This document shows, piece by piece, positions 33,979 through 42,999 of a stretch of DNA of 64,000 bases; position 1 is the first letter of the stretch; each line of letters begins with the position of its first letter. The stretch covers positions 1 to 64,000 of the forward strand of contig DAOTXL010000137.1 of NCBI GenBank assembly GCA_034435455.1, written 5' to 3'. The notes under the pieces were generated by a model. The model did no database searches. It saw nothing but the letters and a program-made list of their open reading frames with translations, and was not told the origin of the DNA. This stretch comes from DAOTXL01 sp034435455 (GTDB lineage: Bacteria > Chloroflexota > Anaerolineae > JAAYZQ01). A program made the translations under genes and the position numbers.

Positions 33979-36483
33979 CTAGGGGGCTGTCACCCGCACC
34001 GGGCCCAGGGAGAGGCCATCGCCCACCACCCGGCCATCGGCGCCAAGCAGCGGCAGCCGTTCGCCCGTTGCCAGCAGATAGATCCCCACGCGCAGCTCAT
34101 AGTCGCCCGGCGGCACGCTGGCCGGCACATTCACGATGTAAGGATCGGCCAGGCGCTCGCCCACATCCCAGAAGCGGGTGGGATAAGCGCCACCCAACGG
34201 CTGACCGTCGGCCTGGGCCACAGGGCGGCCGTCGGGGCCGACCAGGTGCACAAAAACTGTATAGTCCGCATCGAAAAGGCCGGTGACTTCCCAGGTGAGC
34301 GTCAGCGGCAGGGTGGCTCCGGCAGCGACCCCGGTCCGCGGCAGGTCGTAGCCGACCAGACGCACGACACCGCCCAGGTTGCCCTCGGCCACCATCTGCA
34401 ACGGTGTGGGCGGCAGGGGGATGTCCACCTTGAGATAGTCGAGGGTCAGGCTGTAGCCTGTGATCTGCCCGGCCTGGTCCAGCACCGGCAGCGGCCCGGC
34501 TTCCGGGTCATCAGCGTCGTACAGCCCCACCTCCAGGCGATAGCGGCCCGGCGGCGTGTCGGCGGGCAGGATCAGCCGGCGCTCATCGGTCACGGCGCGG
34601 TCACGGGGCCAGTGGGTGGTCATGCCATACAGGCCCAGGAACGGCTGGCCATCCACCTGAGTCAGGCCCCGCCCGTCGGTGCCGACGAGGTGGACAAACA
34701 CCGTATAATTCCGCTCCGGCTGCACCGCCTGCCAGAAAAGGTGAAGGCGCAGCTCCTGCCCCGGTTCGGGACGGTCGGTGTTGAGGGCATAGCCGGTCAG
34801 GCGCAATTGCCCGGCAAAGTTGGCCTCCAGAGCCCGGTGCACGGCCATCTCCGGCGGCGGGTGATAGCCCTGCCCACGAAAGACCAGCACCCCACCCTGG
34901 CGCCAGGCCAGGTCCATCTGCTGCAAAATCAGGGCCACAAACTGAGGGGAAAAGGCCACCGATTCGAAGCGGTCTTGATCTACCACCAGCCACACCCGTC
35001 GCCCACTCTTGAGCGCCTGGTCCCGGAACTCTTCCGGCGAGGTGAGAACCCTGGCCCCGGCCCAGCGGTCCACCCACACCCCGTTCCGTTGCATGACAAA
35101 CTCCTGGTATTTGTCCTCGGCGACCAGAAAGTCGCAGCGGCCCAGGTACACGGCGGCCGGTGCCGGGCGCACCGCCGCCACCAGGTCCCCGGCAGCCAGT
35201 TGGGCCGCCACCCACCGGTAGGCGGCGCTATAGTTCGGCTCGTAGCGGCGCAGGGCCGAGAGTCCGCCCGGCAGAGCAGCCAGGGTCACAGCAGCAACCA
35301 GGACAGGGGTGGTCCAGGCACCGCTCAGGGCCGACCGGCGCCGGGCCAGCGCCTCCACCAGCCGGTCCATCCCCCAGGCGGCTACCATCAGGAACAGGGG
35401 CAGGGCCATAAACAGATAGCGGTCATCCTGCCAGGGGTCGTTGACCACCAGCACCATCGCCGCCGCCAGAGCCAGGAAGACATAAGCCAGGAACCAGGTC
35501 GCGGATGGCGTGCCTTCGGTTCCACCTCCTTCATCCCCTACCCCCTTCTCCCTTTTCCCTTTCACCATAAAAACAAGAGCAACGATGAAAAACAACGTGA
35601 CCGGCCAGGCCCAGGGAGCGGTGAAAAAGGGGGCGATTTTGACCAGGCCGTGAGCCAGCGCCGGTGGGAAACGGAAAAAGGCATCGTGAGTCAGGCTGTA
35701 GACCTGACCCGGCACCCGGATCTCATTCAGCCAGTAACGAAGCCCGATCCCTGCCGCCGGCAGCAAGACCTGCCCCAGCAACACACCCGGCCGCAGAAAC
35801 CAACGCCGACCCCGCACGACCCAGGCTGCCAGCCACAAGATCGGCAGGAGCAGGATCGCTTCATCCTGGGCACAGATGGCCGCCAGGAAACAGACGACCC
35901 ACGGCCAGGCTTTCATCGCTCGGAGTTCCCTGCCCGCCCCCGGCTCCAGAACCCCCCGGTCAAAGAAATAGACCGTCAGCAGGGCCAGAAATTGCAGGAG
36001 GGAGTACATCCGCGCCCGGCCGCCCCACACCACCGCCTCCGGCGCTACGGCCAGCAGGGCCACACTCAGCAGGGCGACGCGCCGGTTGATCATCCGCCGG
36101 GCCACCAGATACAACACCGGCAGCGTCAGCCCGCTGACCAGCAGGCCCGGCAGGCGGGCCGTCAGGTCGCTGAAGCCGAACAGGCCGATGAAGGCTGCCT
36201 CCAGGTAGGAGAACAGCGAACCGCTGGGATAGAGCACCCCCGAGGGCAGCCGGGGAAGACCGCCCGTGCGCAGGATGCTCATCCCGGTCAGCATGGAAGA
36301 GTATTCGTCCAGGAAGGGGGGCACATGCAGCAGGTAGGCCAGGCGCAGCCCCACGCCCAACGCTGTGAGGAGTGTCACCAATATCCAGGTGACACACAAC
36401 AGGAGATGAGGAGCGGCGGCATCGCTGCCCCGTTCATCCTTCGTCGTCCGTCTTTTGTCCACCAGGAGACCTGCCTGCTCCAT
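33979..36483 (-). CDS. GT-C membrane glycosyltransferase with two C-terminal beta-sandwich modules
   Basis: 834 residues from the ATG at 36483 (gagggg two bases upstream); the frame reads back to 36552. A GT39-like first loop (PPFLDEYSSMLTGMSIL) and about 12 TM segments precede a long soluble part. Two tandem modules of about 130 residues are clear, each with L-x-GY, DYTVFVHLVG or NYTVFVHLVG, and PPGRYRLEVGLY or PPGDYELRVGIY. The same module is found twice in the gene at 43754-46084 and once each in two others. The role is probably surface glycan transfer with a carbohydrate-binding tail. It sits between a DUF11 gene and another GT-C gene on the minus strand. Confidence 0.83.
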   Translation of the reverse strand: MEQAGLLVDKRRTTKDERGSDAAAPHLLLCVTWILVTLLTALGVGLRLAYLLHVPPFLDEYSSMLTGMSILRTGGLPRLPSGVLYPSGSLFSYLEAAFIGLFGFSDLTARLPGLLVSGLTLPVLYLVARRMINRRVALLSVALLAVAPEAVVWGGRARMYSLLQFLALLTVYFFDRGVLEPGAGRELRAMKAWPWVVCFLAAICAQDEAILLLPILWLAAWVVRGRRWFLRPGVLLGQVLLPAAGIGLRYWLNEIRVPGQVYSLTHDAFFRFPPALAHGLVKIAPFFTAPWAWPVTLFFIVALVFMVKGKREKGVGDEGGGTEGTPSATWFLAYVFLALAAAMVLVVNDPWQDDRYLFMALPLFLMVAAWGMDRLVEALARRRSALSGAWTTPVLVAAVTLAALPGGLSALRRYEPNYSAAYRWVAAQLAAGDLVAAVRPAPAAVYLGRCDFLVAEDKYQEFVMQRNGVWVDRWAGARVLTSPEEFRDQALKSGRRVWLVVDQDRFESVAFSPQFVALILQQMDLAWRQGGVLVFRGQGYHPPPEMAVHRALEANFAGQLRLTGYALNTDRPEPGQELRLHLFWQAVQPERNYTVFVHLVGTDGRGLTQVDGQPFLGLYGMTTHWPRDRAVTDERRLILPADTPPGRYRLEVGLYDADDPEAGPLPVLDQAGQITGYSLTLDYLKVDIPLPPTPLQMVAEGNLGGVVRLVGYDLPRTGVAAGATLPLTLTWEVTGLFDADYTVFVHLVGPDGRPVAQADGQPLGGAYPTRFWDVGERLADPYIVNVPASVPPGDYELRVGIYLLATGERLPLLGADGRVVGDGLSLGPVRVTAP

Positions 36484-36525
36484 CCCCTCGATGCCATGCC
36501 AAAGGGCGGGGCGACCGCCACAGAC

Positions 36526-36537
36526 GGGCGATCGCCC
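36526..36537. repeat. Perfect 12-bp palindrome GGGCGATCGCCC
   Basis: In the 82-bp gap between the DUF11/LamG gene and the GT-C gene. It contains GCGATCGC, which resembles the HIP1-type octamer. A single copy; meaning unknown. Confidence 0.4.
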
Positions 36538-36565
36538 CACGCCGCAGCCCACGTTCAGGGCCGTG

Positions 36566-38557
36566 CTATTCCAGCGGGACTACCGATACATGGTCAAAGC
36601 GCGCATCACCGGCGATATAGGTGAAAAAGCCAACCGTGCCCTGGGTAAAGGTGGTCCCCACATTGTCATAATAGTCGAAAACCAGGATATTGTCCACGTA
36701 GCAGCGGATCCGCGGCCCCTGCACCTCGACGCGCAGCCAGTACCACTCTCCCCACCTGATCTCCAATCCCAAGGGGTCCAGGTCGGTGTGTCCCTGGAGC
36801 TTTTTGAGAAGGATGGGGTTCGAGAAATGGTAGTTATAGTCGCAGTCATCCCCACACTCTTCGTCGGTCCGGATCTGCCACAGTTCCACAACCATCGGCG
36901 GACCAGGCTGGAGGTTAAAGTAATAGCCGGTTACATACCGTCCTGGCAATTGATCGACCTGGTTCCCGGTCCCTCGGAACCACATGCCGAACTTGCCCCG
37001 TCCGCTGCCATCGCCGGCAAACAAAACGGCCCTGGCCTGAAATACATAGTCGGTCCATTGTTCAGCGCCGGGGGCTTTGTACATGATCAGCGCATCATGA
37101 GCGCCATCGTCTGGATTCGCCACACCGAGATAATAGACATGCTTCAGCACCGTCGAGCCGTCATCACTTGATTCGGCTGCATAGTGCCATTGTTCCGGAT
37201 TCAGACGCCAGTTGTTGAGGAACTCTTCCCAATCAGAACTGGGGGGGTCAAACTCCTCAATGAGCAGGGCAGGTGACTTGAGTTCCACCGTCGCCCCGGC
37301 CGGTGCCTGCGGCGGGCGACCCTGGCTGGCCGTAGCTGTGGCGCTGTTGGTGTAGGTGCCGGGCGAGCTGCTGGCCCGCACCTGGTAGAGCAGCTTCAAG
37401 GATGACCGGCCGTTTACGGTGAAGGGGCCGTTCCAGATGATCTGGCCGCTTGTGCCGCTTGGGACAGCGGTCACATCGCTGCCGGGCAACATCTGCACAA
37501 AGGTAAAGCCCAGCGGCAATGTGTCGCGGATGTCGGCCAGCACGCCGGGCACCGTGCCCTCGTTGATCAGGGTCACCGTGTAGGTGATGAGGGCTCCCGG
37601 CGTCTGAGCATAGGCTACCGTCGGATAGGCGCTCTTGGTGACGGCAAAGGCCGGCGGCGCCCAGTCGCGGTAGATCACCGGCAGAGCGACGGTCATCGGG
37701 TTGCTGGTGGCCACCACGACTTCGGCACGGGCCGGGCCGACGACCGTCCCGTCGCCCAACTGACCCCAGGCCTGGTTTTGCAGGTGCAGCGTGTCGCTGG
37801 TGACCGGCATGGCCGCCTGATATTCGACCACAAAACCGGCATGGGAGGGGATGGTCATCGGACCAGGCCAGGTGATCGTGCCGCTGACGCCGACGGGTGG
37901 GGCGGACAGGTCGCTGTTGGCGGTCATGGTGAGGAAGGTGACGCCGGCCGGCAGCAGGTCGGTCACCACGGCCATGGGCACCGGCACATAGCCGCTGTTG
38001 TTGAAAGTCACGGTGTAGGTGACTATCTCGCCCGGTTTCACCCGGTCCGGGCTGGCCGACTTGTCCACCGTTACCTCCCCCCTGACCACCAGCAGGCCCG
38101 TTTGGGCTGTGTAGTTGTGGCCGCCTGAAGTGGCCACTGCTGTGTTCAGGTAGGGAGAGGGGCTGAGGGGTACGTCGGCCGGCACGTGCACATAGTAGCG
38201 CACGATCAGGGTATCCGATATGGGCACGGTCATCGGGCCGGCCCATTGGATCTGGGGTGGGATGCGATCCCACGGTTCGACGCCCCACTCGCTGCCCGGT
38301 GCCAGACTGACATACTCAAAGCCATCGGCCAGGGTGTCCACCAGCGACGAGAGGGTCAGGGTCACCCCGGCCGTGTTGCTGACCTCGACGGTGTAGATGA
38401 CCGTCTCGCCAGGGGCGATCAGCGACGGCTGCACCGACTTGGTGACCAACAGGTCGGCTGCCGGCACCTGCGCCTGGCCCGCCCCCTGGCTCAGCAGAAT
38501 TCCCGCCGCCAGGGCCAGCAGGGCCACGGCAGCCGGGATCGTCCATCTCGTGCTCAT
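36566..38557 (-). CDS. Secreted DUF11 protein with C-terminal LamG-like domain, copy A
   Basis: 663 residues with a signal peptide (VALLALAAGILLSQGAGQAQ). Three DUF11-like domains follow, each with VTYTV-type cores and a DTLP- or DLLP-type turn. The C-terminal ~220 residues (LLIEEFDPPSSDWEEFLNNW...FDHVSVVPLE) form a concanavalin/LamG-like jelly roll, as in 3-keto-disaccharide hydrolase-like or laminin G proteins. An internal VALPVIYRDW before the third DUF11 domain resembles the C-terminal LP-x-V motif. GGAGGAAAC is five bases before the ATG. It is a paralogue of the gene directly upstream (38711-40600). Probably an extracellular glycan-binding protein. Confidence 0.83.
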   Translation of the reverse strand: MSTRWTIPAAVALLALAAGILLSQGAGQAQVPAADLLVTKSVQPSLIAPGETVIYTVEVSNTAGVTLTLSSLVDTLADGFEYVSLAPGSEWGVEPWDRIPPQIQWAGPMTVPISDTLIVRYYVHVPADVPLSPSPYLNTAVATSGGHNYTAQTGLLVVRGEVTVDKSASPDRVKPGEIVTYTVTFNNSGYVPVPMAVVTDLLPAGVTFLTMTANSDLSAPPVGVSGTITWPGPMTIPSHAGFVVEYQAAMPVTSDTLHLQNQAWGQLGDGTVVGPARAEVVVATSNPMTVALPVIYRDWAPPAFAVTKSAYPTVAYAQTPGALITYTVTLINEGTVPGVLADIRDTLPLGFTFVQMLPGSDVTAVPSGTSGQIIWNGPFTVNGRSSLKLLYQVRASSSPGTYTNSATATASQGRPPQAPAGATVELKSPALLIEEFDPPSSDWEEFLNNWRLNPEQWHYAAESSDDGSTVLKHVYYLGVANPDDGAHDALIMYKAPGAEQWTDYVFQARAVLFAGDGSGRGKFGMWFRGTGNQVDQLPGRYVTGYYFNLQPGPPMVVELWQIRTDEECGDDCDYNYHFSNPILLKKLQGHTDLDPLGLEIRWGEWYWLRVEVQGPRIRCYVDNILVFDYYDNVGTTFTQGTVGFFTYIAGDARFDHVSVVPLE

Positions 38558-38609
38558 CGTTGTTTCCTCCGAAATGATTTGTGACCTGCCCCTCTATCCA
38601 GGCCTGATC

Positions 38610-38711
38610 AGAGCGTGCCTGGAAAGCCTGCCACGAAGGCACATAAGACAAAGAAGTGAGAAGGAGAGAATAGGAATTCTTTGTGTCCTTTGTGGTTTTC
38701 AGACCGGCTCT
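38610..38711 (-). repeat. MITE-like intergenic element, diverged copy 2
   Basis: Ends agagcgtgcctggaaa (38610-38625) and ttttcagaccggctct (38696-38711) resemble the termini of the element at 24258-24370. The inner ctttgtgtcctttgtgg is nearly the same. The terminal repeats mismatch at four of 16 positions. Confidence 0.6.
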
Positions 38712-40600
38712 CAGTCCAGCGGCAGGACATAGATATAGTCAAAGCGGGCAGAGCTATAGAAGACAGAGAAACCCACCGTGCCCCTGGGCCAGGCTGCAAG
38801 CGGATCATTCCAATCGAACACCTTAACCGGATTGGAGGTCCCATCTTCGTCATCTTCGAACCAGGCCTTGATGTTGGTCCCGCGCACCTCAACGATCATC
38901 TTGTACCAGTGCTTCCGACCGAGCCCTGCCGACCAGAGGTAGCTGGCCACCGTGCTCTGGGAGGCAAAGTTGGGGTTGTCCGGCGGCGTGCGCATCAGGT
39001 ACAGGGTGTCGTCCGGCTCCTTCATGTAAAAGTAGTAGCCACCCACCGTCTTGCCATCCATCGCCCCTGAGTTCTGATAGGTGCCCCGGAACCAGAGGCC
39101 GACGAACCCCCGGTTCAGTTTGCCCGTCTGCTTCACATCCTTGAGGCGGGCCTCGATCCGGTAATCGGTCCACTCCTGGGCGCCGGGGGCGTTGTAGATG
39201 ATCAGATCGTAGCCCTCGTTTCCCGGCAACACGCGGTCATACTCGTAGTTCAGAATTCCCCACGAGCCCAGCTCCCCGCTCCAGTACCAGCGGTCCGCCG
39301 ACAGCCCCGGCCAGTTGAGGAAAGGCTGCCAGTCGGCCGATAACCCGTTGGTGAAATCTTCCTGGAAAGGCAAAGGCGTGCCCACCGTGACCGTGCTGGA
39401 AGCCGTGCCTAACAGAGCAGCCCCTCCCCTGTAGACCTGGACGGTGTTGGTTTTGGGGCCTGCCCCCCCGGCCTGGAGTTGATACAGGAGGATCAGGTCG
39501 CCGCCGGCCGGCACCAGCCAGGGGTTGTCCTCGCTCCACCATTCCAGCCAGCCCGGTTGCTTGATGGTGGGCGCGGTGGTCACCTCACTGCCGGGCAGCA
39601 TGGTCAGGAAGGTAAATTCGGTGGGGATAAAGTCCCAGATTGTGCCGACCCCGCCGGTGGCATCCCCGACGTTGCGGATGACCACCGTGTAGTCAATCGG
39701 GTCGCCGGGTTGGGCCTCGGTCGGGTTGGCCGTTTTGCTGACCTGCCATTGGGCCGTCGGGATCCTGTGCTCCCTGAGCACCACCGGCAGGACGACCAGG
39801 TTCCCTCCGATCTTGAGTGTGGCGCTGGCCGGTCCGATGGTCACCCCACCGGCCACGGCCCTCACCAGGTTCTGATACTCGCCGCCATGTTGCACGGCCC
39901 GAACATTGTAGCGCAGGGTGAGGGTATCGGTGAAGTGGACCTGGGACCAGACGTAGCTGTTACCGCCGACGGGGGTCGGGGCGGTGATGACGTCGCTGCC
40001 ATAGGCCATGCCGCCGAACAGAAAATCGGCAGGCAGGGTGTCGGTGATCCGGTCCAGGGTCACCGTCTCAGTGGTCGAGTGGCTGAACACTACCTCATAG
40101 GTCACCCAGCGGCTGTCCCCCGGCTCCAGCTCATCGGGCGTCACCGTCTTGGTCACGCTGACCGTCCCGGTTGGCGCAGCGGAAGGGAGCCGTGGCGTCC
40201 GATCGTTCGGGGAGGCTATCACCGGCTCGACTCGCACCGCCTGGACATCCGCACCCACGACCGGCAGGGTGGCCGGCGCTTCAGCCCCCCTCGTCGGCGC
40301 GATCCAGAAGCGCAAGGCCCCGTGGGTCGGGAACGGCCCCTGCCACACCAACCGCCGGCCTTCCTCACTCAGTTCAGGGCTGGCGGCCACCTGACTGCCG
40401 GCGGCCAGGCCCACGTACTCAAAGCCTTCGGGCAACGCCACCTCCAGCCGTCCAGCCTTGACACCGGTCAACGATACCTCATATTGCACCAGCGTGCCGT
40501 CGGCAGCCGATGCTGTATGGCCGGCCAGCACGCTCCAGGCCATGACCGCAGCCAGCAATAGAACAAAGGGGAGTCCAACGACCGCAATCCTCTCCTTCAT
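38711..40600 (-). CDS. Secreted DUF11 protein with C-terminal LamG-like domain, copy B
   Basis: 629 residues from the ATG at 40600 (gggagg upstream); the frame back to 40657 overlaps the promoter. A signal peptide (VVGLPFVLLLAAVMAWSVLA) is followed by DUF11-like domains. The C-terminal jelly roll (LPFQEDFTNGLSADWQPFLNWPGL...ARFDYIYVLPLD) is homologous to the end of copy A. An internal VVLPVVLREHR precedes the last DUF11 domain. It has its own promoter at 40644-40673, so A and B may be co-transcribed. The stop lies in the terminal repeat of the MITE-like element. Confidence 0.83.
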   Translation of the reverse strand: MKERIAVVGLPFVLLLAAVMAWSVLAGHTASAADGTLVQYEVSLTGVKAGRLEVALPEGFEYVGLAAGSQVAASPELSEEGRRLVWQGPFPTHGALRFWIAPTRGAEAPATLPVVGADVQAVRVEPVIASPNDRTPRLPSAAPTGTVSVTKTVTPDELEPGDSRWVTYEVVFSHSTTETVTLDRITDTLPADFLFGGMAYGSDVITAPTPVGGNSYVWSQVHFTDTLTLRYNVRAVQHGGEYQNLVRAVAGGVTIGPASATLKIGGNLVVLPVVLREHRIPTAQWQVSKTANPTEAQPGDPIDYTVVIRNVGDATGGVGTIWDFIPTEFTFLTMLPGSEVTTAPTIKQPGWLEWWSEDNPWLVPAGGDLILLYQLQAGGAGPKTNTVQVYRGGAALLGTASSTVTVGTPLPFQEDFTNGLSADWQPFLNWPGLSADRWYWSGELGSWGILNYEYDRVLPGNEGYDLIIYNAPGAQEWTDYRIEARLKDVKQTGKLNRGFVGLWFRGTYQNSGAMDGKTVGGYYFYMKEPDDTLYLMRTPPDNPNFASQSTVASYLWSAGLGRKHWYKMIVEVRGTNIKAWFEDDEDGTSNPVKVFDWNDPLAAWPRGTVGFSVFYSSARFDYIYVLPLD

Positions 40601-40643
40601 CTGCAAACCTCCCTCACACTTTTTGCCGGGCGAAGCGGTCCCA

Positions 40644-40673
40644 ATTATACCATACAAGGGAGGGAGGGGTCAA
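40644..40673 (-). promoter_or_regulatory. Promoter of the DUF11/LamG genes
   Basis: On the minus strand, TTGACC (40673-40668), 18-bp spacer ending in TGG, TATAAT (40649-40644). The start codon is 44 bp further on. Confidence 0.7.
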
Positions 40674-40748
40674 AGCGACTCCACGCATGGGACTGGAGCC
40701 TTCAGGCGGAAAAGGCCGGCTGAAGCCTCCACTCCAGCCTGACTCATA

Positions 40749-40776
40749 GTAGGGCGACTGCTCGCAGTTGCCCTAC
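40749..40776 (+). repeat. Hairpin overlapping the -35 of the TolB-like gene
   Basis: Gtagggcgactgc (40749-40761) pairs with gcagttgccctac (40764-40776), one G-U wobble, loop tc. It covers the TTGCCC -35 box, so it could be an operator as well as a REP-like palindrome. Confidence 0.5.
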
Positions 40777-40797
40777 ACCCGCCAGGCATGATATAAT
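40768..40797 (+). promoter_or_regulatory. Promoter of the TolB-like gene
   Basis: TTGCCC (40768-40773), 18-bp spacer ending in TGA, TATAAT (40792-40797). Transcription starts about 35 bp before the ATG. Confidence 0.7.
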
Positions 40798-40839
40798 AGC
40801 ATCCTGAACGGGTGAACCCCGACAGAAGGGAAAAGGGCC

Positions 40840-42060
40840 ATGACTCGGAAACGCAGGGTTGTCGTTTGGGTATTCTCTTTGTCAGCCTGCCTGCTTGTGG
40901 CAGGCCTGGCGGTGGCGGCTGTCTGGGCCGTGCGCCATATCCCCGGCGTCGCCCGGCTGGTGTACGGGGACCCGCCCACCGCCACGGCCATAGCCACGCT
41001 CCGGGCCACCTTCACCCCGCTGCCCGTCGCCACGCTGACCCCCATGCCAACGGCCACATCGCCGACCGTCCCTTCTACCCCGGTGCCGTCCAGCCCTGCC
41101 CCAACGGCGGAAGCCACCGCCACCGACCAGCAGCCGACCGCAGCGCCGACCGACCTGCCCCCCACCCAGGAGCCGCCCACGGCCACACCGCTGCCTCCGC
41201 CGCCCCGCCCCACACCCCGCCCGCAGTGGATCGCCTTCGAGACCCATCGCGGCAGCCTGGGCGACTATGAGATCTATGTCATGACCACCGACGGGGATCG
41301 CCTGACCAACCTGACCAACTCCTGGGCCGATGACGTTTCGCCGGTGTGGTCGCCCGACGGCCGGCGCATCGCCTTTGTCTCCTTCCGCGACACCCTGGCC
41401 GGCAGATGGAACCTGGGGCCGGGCACGATCTACCTGCTGGATTTCGATCCGGAAACCGGTACGGCGGGCAACCTGGTCCGCCTGACCGATGGCCGCAGCC
41501 ATGACGGCTGGCCCACTTGGTCGCCCGATGGGAAACGGATCGCCTTTCAGAGCGACCGGACAGGGAACTGGGACATCTGGATCATCAACGTGGACGGCAG
41601 TGGGCTGACCCAACTGACCCACAGCCCGGCGGATGACGAACACCCCGACTGGTCGCCCGATGGGAAAAAGATCGCCTTTAGCTCCGATCGGAGTGGGAAC
41701 TGGGATGTCTGGGTGATCGGAGCCGACGGCTCCAACCCGATGAACCTGACCAACGCGCCGCGCCGTGACCGGTACCCCATGTGGTCGCCCGACGGCCAGA
41801 TGATCACCTTCAACACCAACCGCAACGGCGACCAGGAGATCTATCTCATGAACGCCAACGGCTCCAACCAGAGGAACGTGAGCAACTCGCCCCAGAGCAC
41901 CGAGGGGCTGGCCGACTGGTCACCCGACGGCAAACGGCTGGTCCTCTACAGCAACCGCTCCGGCAACAAAGAGATCTATATCGTGGACCTGGCCAGCGGG
42001 CAGTGGACCAACCTCAGCAACGACCCGGCCAGCGACGAGTTCTGCACCTGGTCGCCCTGA
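40840..42060 (+). CDS. Membrane-anchored TolB-like WD40/PD40 beta-propeller protein
   Basis: 406 residues. One N-terminal TM helix (VVVWVFSLSACLLVAGLAVAAVWAV) anchors it. A Pro/Thr linker of about 65 residues precedes a six- or seven-blade propeller. Each blade carries the PD40 signature WSPDGRRIAF / WSPDGKKIAFSSDRSGN / LADWSPDGKRLVLYSNRSGN. TolB C-terminal-like propellers bind proteins or glycans; the partner is unknown. agaaggg lies 11 bases before the ATG. It is a lone + strand gene, with its own promoter, between two minus-strand glycan runs. It converges with the flippase-like gene 13 bp downstream. Confidence 0.88.
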   Translation: MTRKRRVVVWVFSLSACLLVAGLAVAAVWAVRHIPGVARLVYGDPPTATAIATLRATFTPLPVATLTPMPTATSPTVPSTPVPSSPAPTAEATATDQQPTAAPTDLPPTQEPPTATPLPPPPRPTPRPQWIAFETHRGSLGDYEIYVMTTDGDRLTNLTNSWADDVSPVWSPDGRRIAFVSFRDTLAGRWNLGPGTIYLLDFDPETGTAGNLVRLTDGRSHDGWPTWSPDGKRIAFQSDRTGNWDIWIINVDGSGLTQLTHSPADDEHPDWSPDGKKIAFSSDRSGNWDVWVIGADGSNPMNLTNAPRRDRYPMWSPDGQMITFNTNRNGDQEIYLMNANGSNQRNVSNSPQSTEGLADWSPDGKRLVLYSNRSGNKEIYIVDLASGQWTNLSNDPASDEFCTWSP

Positions 42061-42072
42061 GGCGCTGGTCCG

Positions 42073-42999
42073 TCACGCCCTGGGCCTGAGCAGCAGTCCC
42101 AGCCCCCCAAAGCTCAGATCCACGACGACGGTGAGGCCACGCAGCAACAGCAACCCCAGCAGCGCCACCTGGCCGCCGACAGCCGGGGCCAGGATGACCG
42201 CGCCCAATCCTTCGCGGACACCCAGGCCTGCCGGGGCAAAGAGGGCGACAAAGCCGACGACGGTGCCCATCGCCACGGCCGGCATCGCCAGGGGCAGGGC
42301 CTGCAGACCGGTCGGGCCAAAAGCTCGCAGGCTGAACCAGGCCCCTAACCCGGCCAATCCCCAGTTCACCAGATACAGGAACGCAATTCCCAGGTAAAAG
42401 GCAGCCCCTAACCCCTCCGGCAGAGAGGGCAGCTCCCCCTGTGCCCGGCCGACAAGCCGCTGCCCCAGCCGCAACAAAAAGCCCAGGAAACGGGGATGGA
42501 TGAGCAGCACCAGGGCCAGGGGCATGAGCAGAACCGTGTAGCGCAAGGCCGGGTTGAGCAGGGTCAACATCGGCAGCCCACACAAACAGGCTGTCAACAT
42601 CCACAACGCCTGGGAGATCACGAAACTGGCCCCGATCTGGGCGTTGCCGATGCCCACCTCCCGCGACAACAGGTAGTAGTTGCCGACGAACATCACCCGG
42701 CCCGGCAGATACTTGCCCAATTGAGAAATGTTGATGATGCGGAACGTTGTCCAATAGGAAACACTCACCCCCAGGCGGCGATAAAGAGCATACTGGATGT
42801 AGCTATAGACCAGGCCGGCCACGGCTGTCGCCGCCAGGGCGGCTGCCGCCCACTCCGGTCGCATCTGGGCCAGCAGCCCGGGCAGATGCCCCCCCCAGCG
42901 ATAGAGGTAGAAGGCGGTGGCCGCGATCAGCAGCCCAAAATAGGCGGCCTTGACCAGCGGGTGGCCGATGATCCGCCCCCAATTCCCCCGTCCCTTCAC
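42073..42999 (-). CDS. Flippase-like membrane protein (UPF0104 family), second
   Basis: 308 residues, eight or so TM segments. TTFRIINISQLGKYLPGRVMFVGNYYLLSREVGI is the family core; the late FAPAGLGVREGLGAVILAPAVGG carries the UPF0104 GLGxREG motif. It is similar in kind to the gene at 2611-3558. The ATG overlaps the stop of the acetyltransferase gene by four bases (42996-42999), so it is co-translated. It is the last gene of the long minus-strand run from 54485. Confidence 0.85.
   Translation of the reverse strand: MKGRGNWGRIIGHPLVKAAYFGLLIAATAFYLYRWGGHLPGLLAQMRPEWAAAALAATAVAGLVYSYIQYALYRRLGVSVSYWTTFRIINISQLGKYLPGRVMFVGNYYLLSREVGIGNAQIGASFVISQALWMLTACLCGLPMLTLLNPALRYTVLLMPLALVLLIHPRFLGFLLRLGQRLVGRAQGELPSLPEGLGAAFYLGIAFLYLVNWGLAGLGAWFSLRAFGPTGLQALPLAMPAVAMGTVVGFVALFAPAGLGVREGLGAVILAPAVGGQVALLGLLLLRGLTVVVDLSFGGLGLLLRPRA

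Noticed and set aside
33853..36624. 923-residue + strand frame opposite the GT-C gene at 33979-36483
   Set aside because: Polar, Gln/Pro/Arg-rich, with no start signals; the minus-strand protein has TM helices and repeated modules.
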